Below are positions 61,845-64,000 of a DNA stretch of 64,000 bases, in pieces (position 1 is the stretch's first letter; every line of letters begins with the position of its first letter). Position numbers and translations under genes: made by a program. Source of the DNA: Anoplolepis gracilipes. Lineage: Eukaryota; Arthropoda; Insecta; Hymenoptera; Formicidae. Location of the stretch: contig NC_132975.1 of NCBI RefSeq assembly GCF_047496725.1, positions 3,361,501-3,425,500 on the forward strand, in the 5' to 3' direction. The notes under the pieces are model-generated. The model was given only the letters and a program-made list of their open reading frames with translations. It ran no database searches and was not told where the DNA came from.

Positions 61845-61870
61845 AAATATAATGCTATAAATATTTTATT

Positions 61871-61871
61871 A

Positions 61872-61926
<55 letters not shown>
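61871..61926. repeat. (TA)n microsatellite
   Basis: TA tract of about 55 bp, followed by GGAATTTTGTCCGGATTCTAGCGGCACACTCTGTA and another TA run: a possible MITE terminus of the ACAGAGTG type. Confidence 0.9.
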
Positions 61927-61929
<3 letters not shown>

Positions 61930-62170
61930 AATTTTGTCCGGATTCTAGCGGCACACTCTGTATATATATATATATGTAATGAAATATTTATAGCATTATA
62001 TTTATGATTTATATATGCAAACATTCTTTGAAGCAGAGATCAATTATTGCTTATCAATTATTACTTGTAGATCTTCGTGTAACATCTTCAAAATTTATAT
62101 TTTTAATAAGATCTTTCTCTGATATCTTAAATAGTTGGAAAAAAATATTTGCTTGTTATACTTTTCATAA

Positions 62171-62447
62171 CCCGGTAAAAAATTTCTCATATATAATTAG
62201 ATATAACAATATAAAAGTATATAGAAATATATAAAATTCTGTATAAGTTATGTATAATATGCATAATTTTGTATTATTCTTAACTGACATCTAGCCAACA
62301 TTAATATAAAATTATATATAATTATACAATAAGTCATATATTGTTATATATGATTATACATAACTTATATAAAATTTTATATATTTCTATATAATTTTAT
62401 ATGGTCATATATCATATATGATTATACATAACAAATTTTTTACCGGG
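62171..62447. mobile_element. CCCGGTAAAAAATTT MITE, copy 3
   Basis: 277 bp, CCCGGTAAAAAATTTCTC to ACAAATTTTTTACCGGG. Close to the reverse complement of copy 1 (27982-28287), including ATATATGATTATACATAAC near the end. Confidence 0.85.
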
Positions 62448-62635
62448 AAGAAAAGTCGGGAGAACATAAATCATTCGATTTGATCATATCTAAAATCCAA
62501 TATGTATAATGACTGTATTTTAAATCTGCAACGAAGATAAACATCTAAGAACATAAGAACTCGATGGAAAAAAAAAACATACAGATTCGCATTAACCTAC
62601 TTAATTGCCAAATATACATAATAACCCAGTAAAAA

Positions 62636-62842
62636 ATTGTTGTTGCCGTAAAACATTTTCTGTAACGAAATTTATTTTATCTAGGCTTCTAAGCTCATTT
62701 CTAAAAGTTCACAAATATTCTTTCATGCAGTTCTGACCCCGAAGAACCTATTTTATTTTATGTATATAAATTGTAACTTTTATATTAAGCAAATATATTG
62801 TTTTGTTAGGTTAGAACTCGGTCGGTAATCCAGCATCCCCTT
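62636..62842. mobile_element. TTAA-type fold-back MITE, right half
   Basis: From GTTGCCGTAAAACATTTTCT to CCAGCATCCCC followed by TTAA, nearly identical to the right half of the element at 15918-16305. The left half is absent and ATAACCCAGTAAAAAATT, a diverged CCCGGTAAAAAATTT end, abuts the break. Confidence 0.75.
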
Positions 62843-63055
62843 AAACGTTTCAATACAAATGCGTTTTAACAGATTTTATAATAATGGCTATTGAATGTAA
62901 TATTTAAAGAAGAAATTACGTTTATCGTATTTTCGTAATAATTGTTAATTCTTAATTTTCTCAGTCACGCGTATTTCAAACAAATGCCGCTTTCAATTAT
63001 ATTTTTAACGGTTCAAAGGACGTTTGTTTTAACATCGGCAGCTGTCGTCTTGTTT

Positions 63056-63415
63056 TCACGTCTCAGGATAATTTATTTCCTCTTGAACGAATCGTGCTAT
63101 CTGACGAAATAATTCGATTTTGTTTTTGCTTTCTTTCGTGATCATTTCATTTCGTCGGACAATCAAGAATCCTTTGCAGAAACGAGAAGTAATCCCGAGC
63201 CGGTTCTCTCTATTAAAATCCAAGTCGAATTCTTTGTGATCTCCAAACAAAACAAATTTTTCCAATCGCCTTTCATGCTGCAGAATGCGATCGGTATCAT
63301 AGATCAGAAATTCCATGTACAATATCAATTTTTTAACTCTGTATAAAAAAAAGGATGACGATTGTAGAATAGTTCTTTCTTCTCGTTTCAAATTTAATAC
63401 AGCAAAATAAAGCAA
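63056..63415 (-). CDS. Hypothetical ORF, up to 119 codons
   Basis: The longest non-repetitive ORF of the right half. Its 3' two-thirds (about 63056-63300) are clearly less AT-rich than the flanks, with balanced, charged composition (GDHKEFDLDFNRENRLG, then RRNEMITKESKNKIELFRQ) and a stop after NYPET. The N-terminal third is AT-rich and may be non-coding, so a real start or acceptor could be internal. No signal peptide, membrane segment or known domain recognised. Could be a terminal exon or a fossil of a retrogene. Confidence 0.3.
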   Translation of the reverse strand: MLYFAVLNLKREERTILQSSSFFLYRVKKLILYMEFLIYDTDRILQHERRLEKFVLFGDHKEFDLDFNRENRLGITSRFCKGFLIVRRNEMITKESKNKIELFRQIARFVQEEINYPET

Positions 63416-63419
63416 AAAT

Positions 63420-64000
63420 GTTCATTTTGCATTTTCTAAATTTTTTAAAATGTCCAGAGAGAAAGAAAAAAAGAGATTTACTATAACATTATTATATTAA
63501 AGTATATATCATAAGAGATTCTGTTCTCACAAATTTATATATTTCTTTTCAAAGAGAAAGACAAGAAAAATACGTTGGTGTGAGTGCAATCTATGATCTT
63601 GTATGTGTAGTATATAATATTATGTATGCTTAATCAAGTAGTAATATGTATATGTTTGCGTGCATTTTTTGTAGCGACAAAATATGTGTAATTAACTAAA
63701 TCCAATCTATTAGTATTATAAGAGGGTGTATTGAAATGCTATTAGTGCTCCAGAAAAACTATAATAATTGGAATGGAAATTCGCAATTGCTTTGCGAAAA
63801 AGTTAATAAAGTAGGTCAGAGCGAACAAATGTGAGAATAATTTTTTAATTTAAAATCGCGATTTATTTTCCCATTTTTTATATGTTATTATATACCAGAT
63901 TGCTCTTAAACTTCCATTAATTTGTACATAAATTCGAGAATATATGTATATTAAAAAGTGTGCTATTTATTATGTATATAAGTAATTATAAGATAAGATA
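63420..64000. other. AT-rich right edge, no gene seen
   Basis: No coding or repeat signal recognised. Confidence 0.5.

Overview
The window is AT-rich, intron- and repeat-dense eukaryotic DNA. A hymenopteran, probably an ant, is the best guess. The evidence is a secapin-like secreted peptide gene (secapins are hymenopteran venom and hemolymph peptides), a mellifera-type mariner relic, degenerate TTAGG-like stretches (the ancestral insect telomere motif) and very many (TA)n/(CA)n tracts. This is inference; no species can be named.

Layout. 1-8.3 kb: a tandem array with a unit of about 3.9 kb, each unit carrying a small gene with a non-coding 5' exon, a conserved signal-peptide exon and a highly divergent last exon. 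Two copies look intact and the last exon of a third lies at the left edge; a unit without gene follows. 8.3-13.9 kb: fold-back elements, a mariner relic split by a hAT-type MITE, a 350-bp near-perfect palindrome and a possible hammerhead/Penelope tail. 13.9-27 kb: one intact secapin-like gene (25848-26093) plus four or five decayed relatives and relic promoters, interleaved with MITEs and SINEs. The signal-peptide exons and upstream DNA of the two clusters align, so I read them as one peptide superfamily under birth-and-death evolution.

26.6-64 kb is nearly gene-free: nested MITEs, SINEs, microsatellites and unique AT-rich DNA. The one convincing conserved-gene piece is a 184-bp internal exon on the minus strand (38356-38539) with perfect splice sites, encoding a Cache-domain-like segment, perhaps of a GPR158/179-type receptor; much of the surrounding DNA may be its introns. 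Two weaker coding candidates lie at 45.9 and 63.1 kb.

At least twelve non-autonomous DNA-transposon families are recognisable, several with target-site duplications readable directly: exact 8-bp TSDs on three copies of one hAT-type family, near-exact 8-bp TSDs on another, 3-bp TSDs on the commonest family and TTAA on two families. Nesting gives a relative insertion order in several places.
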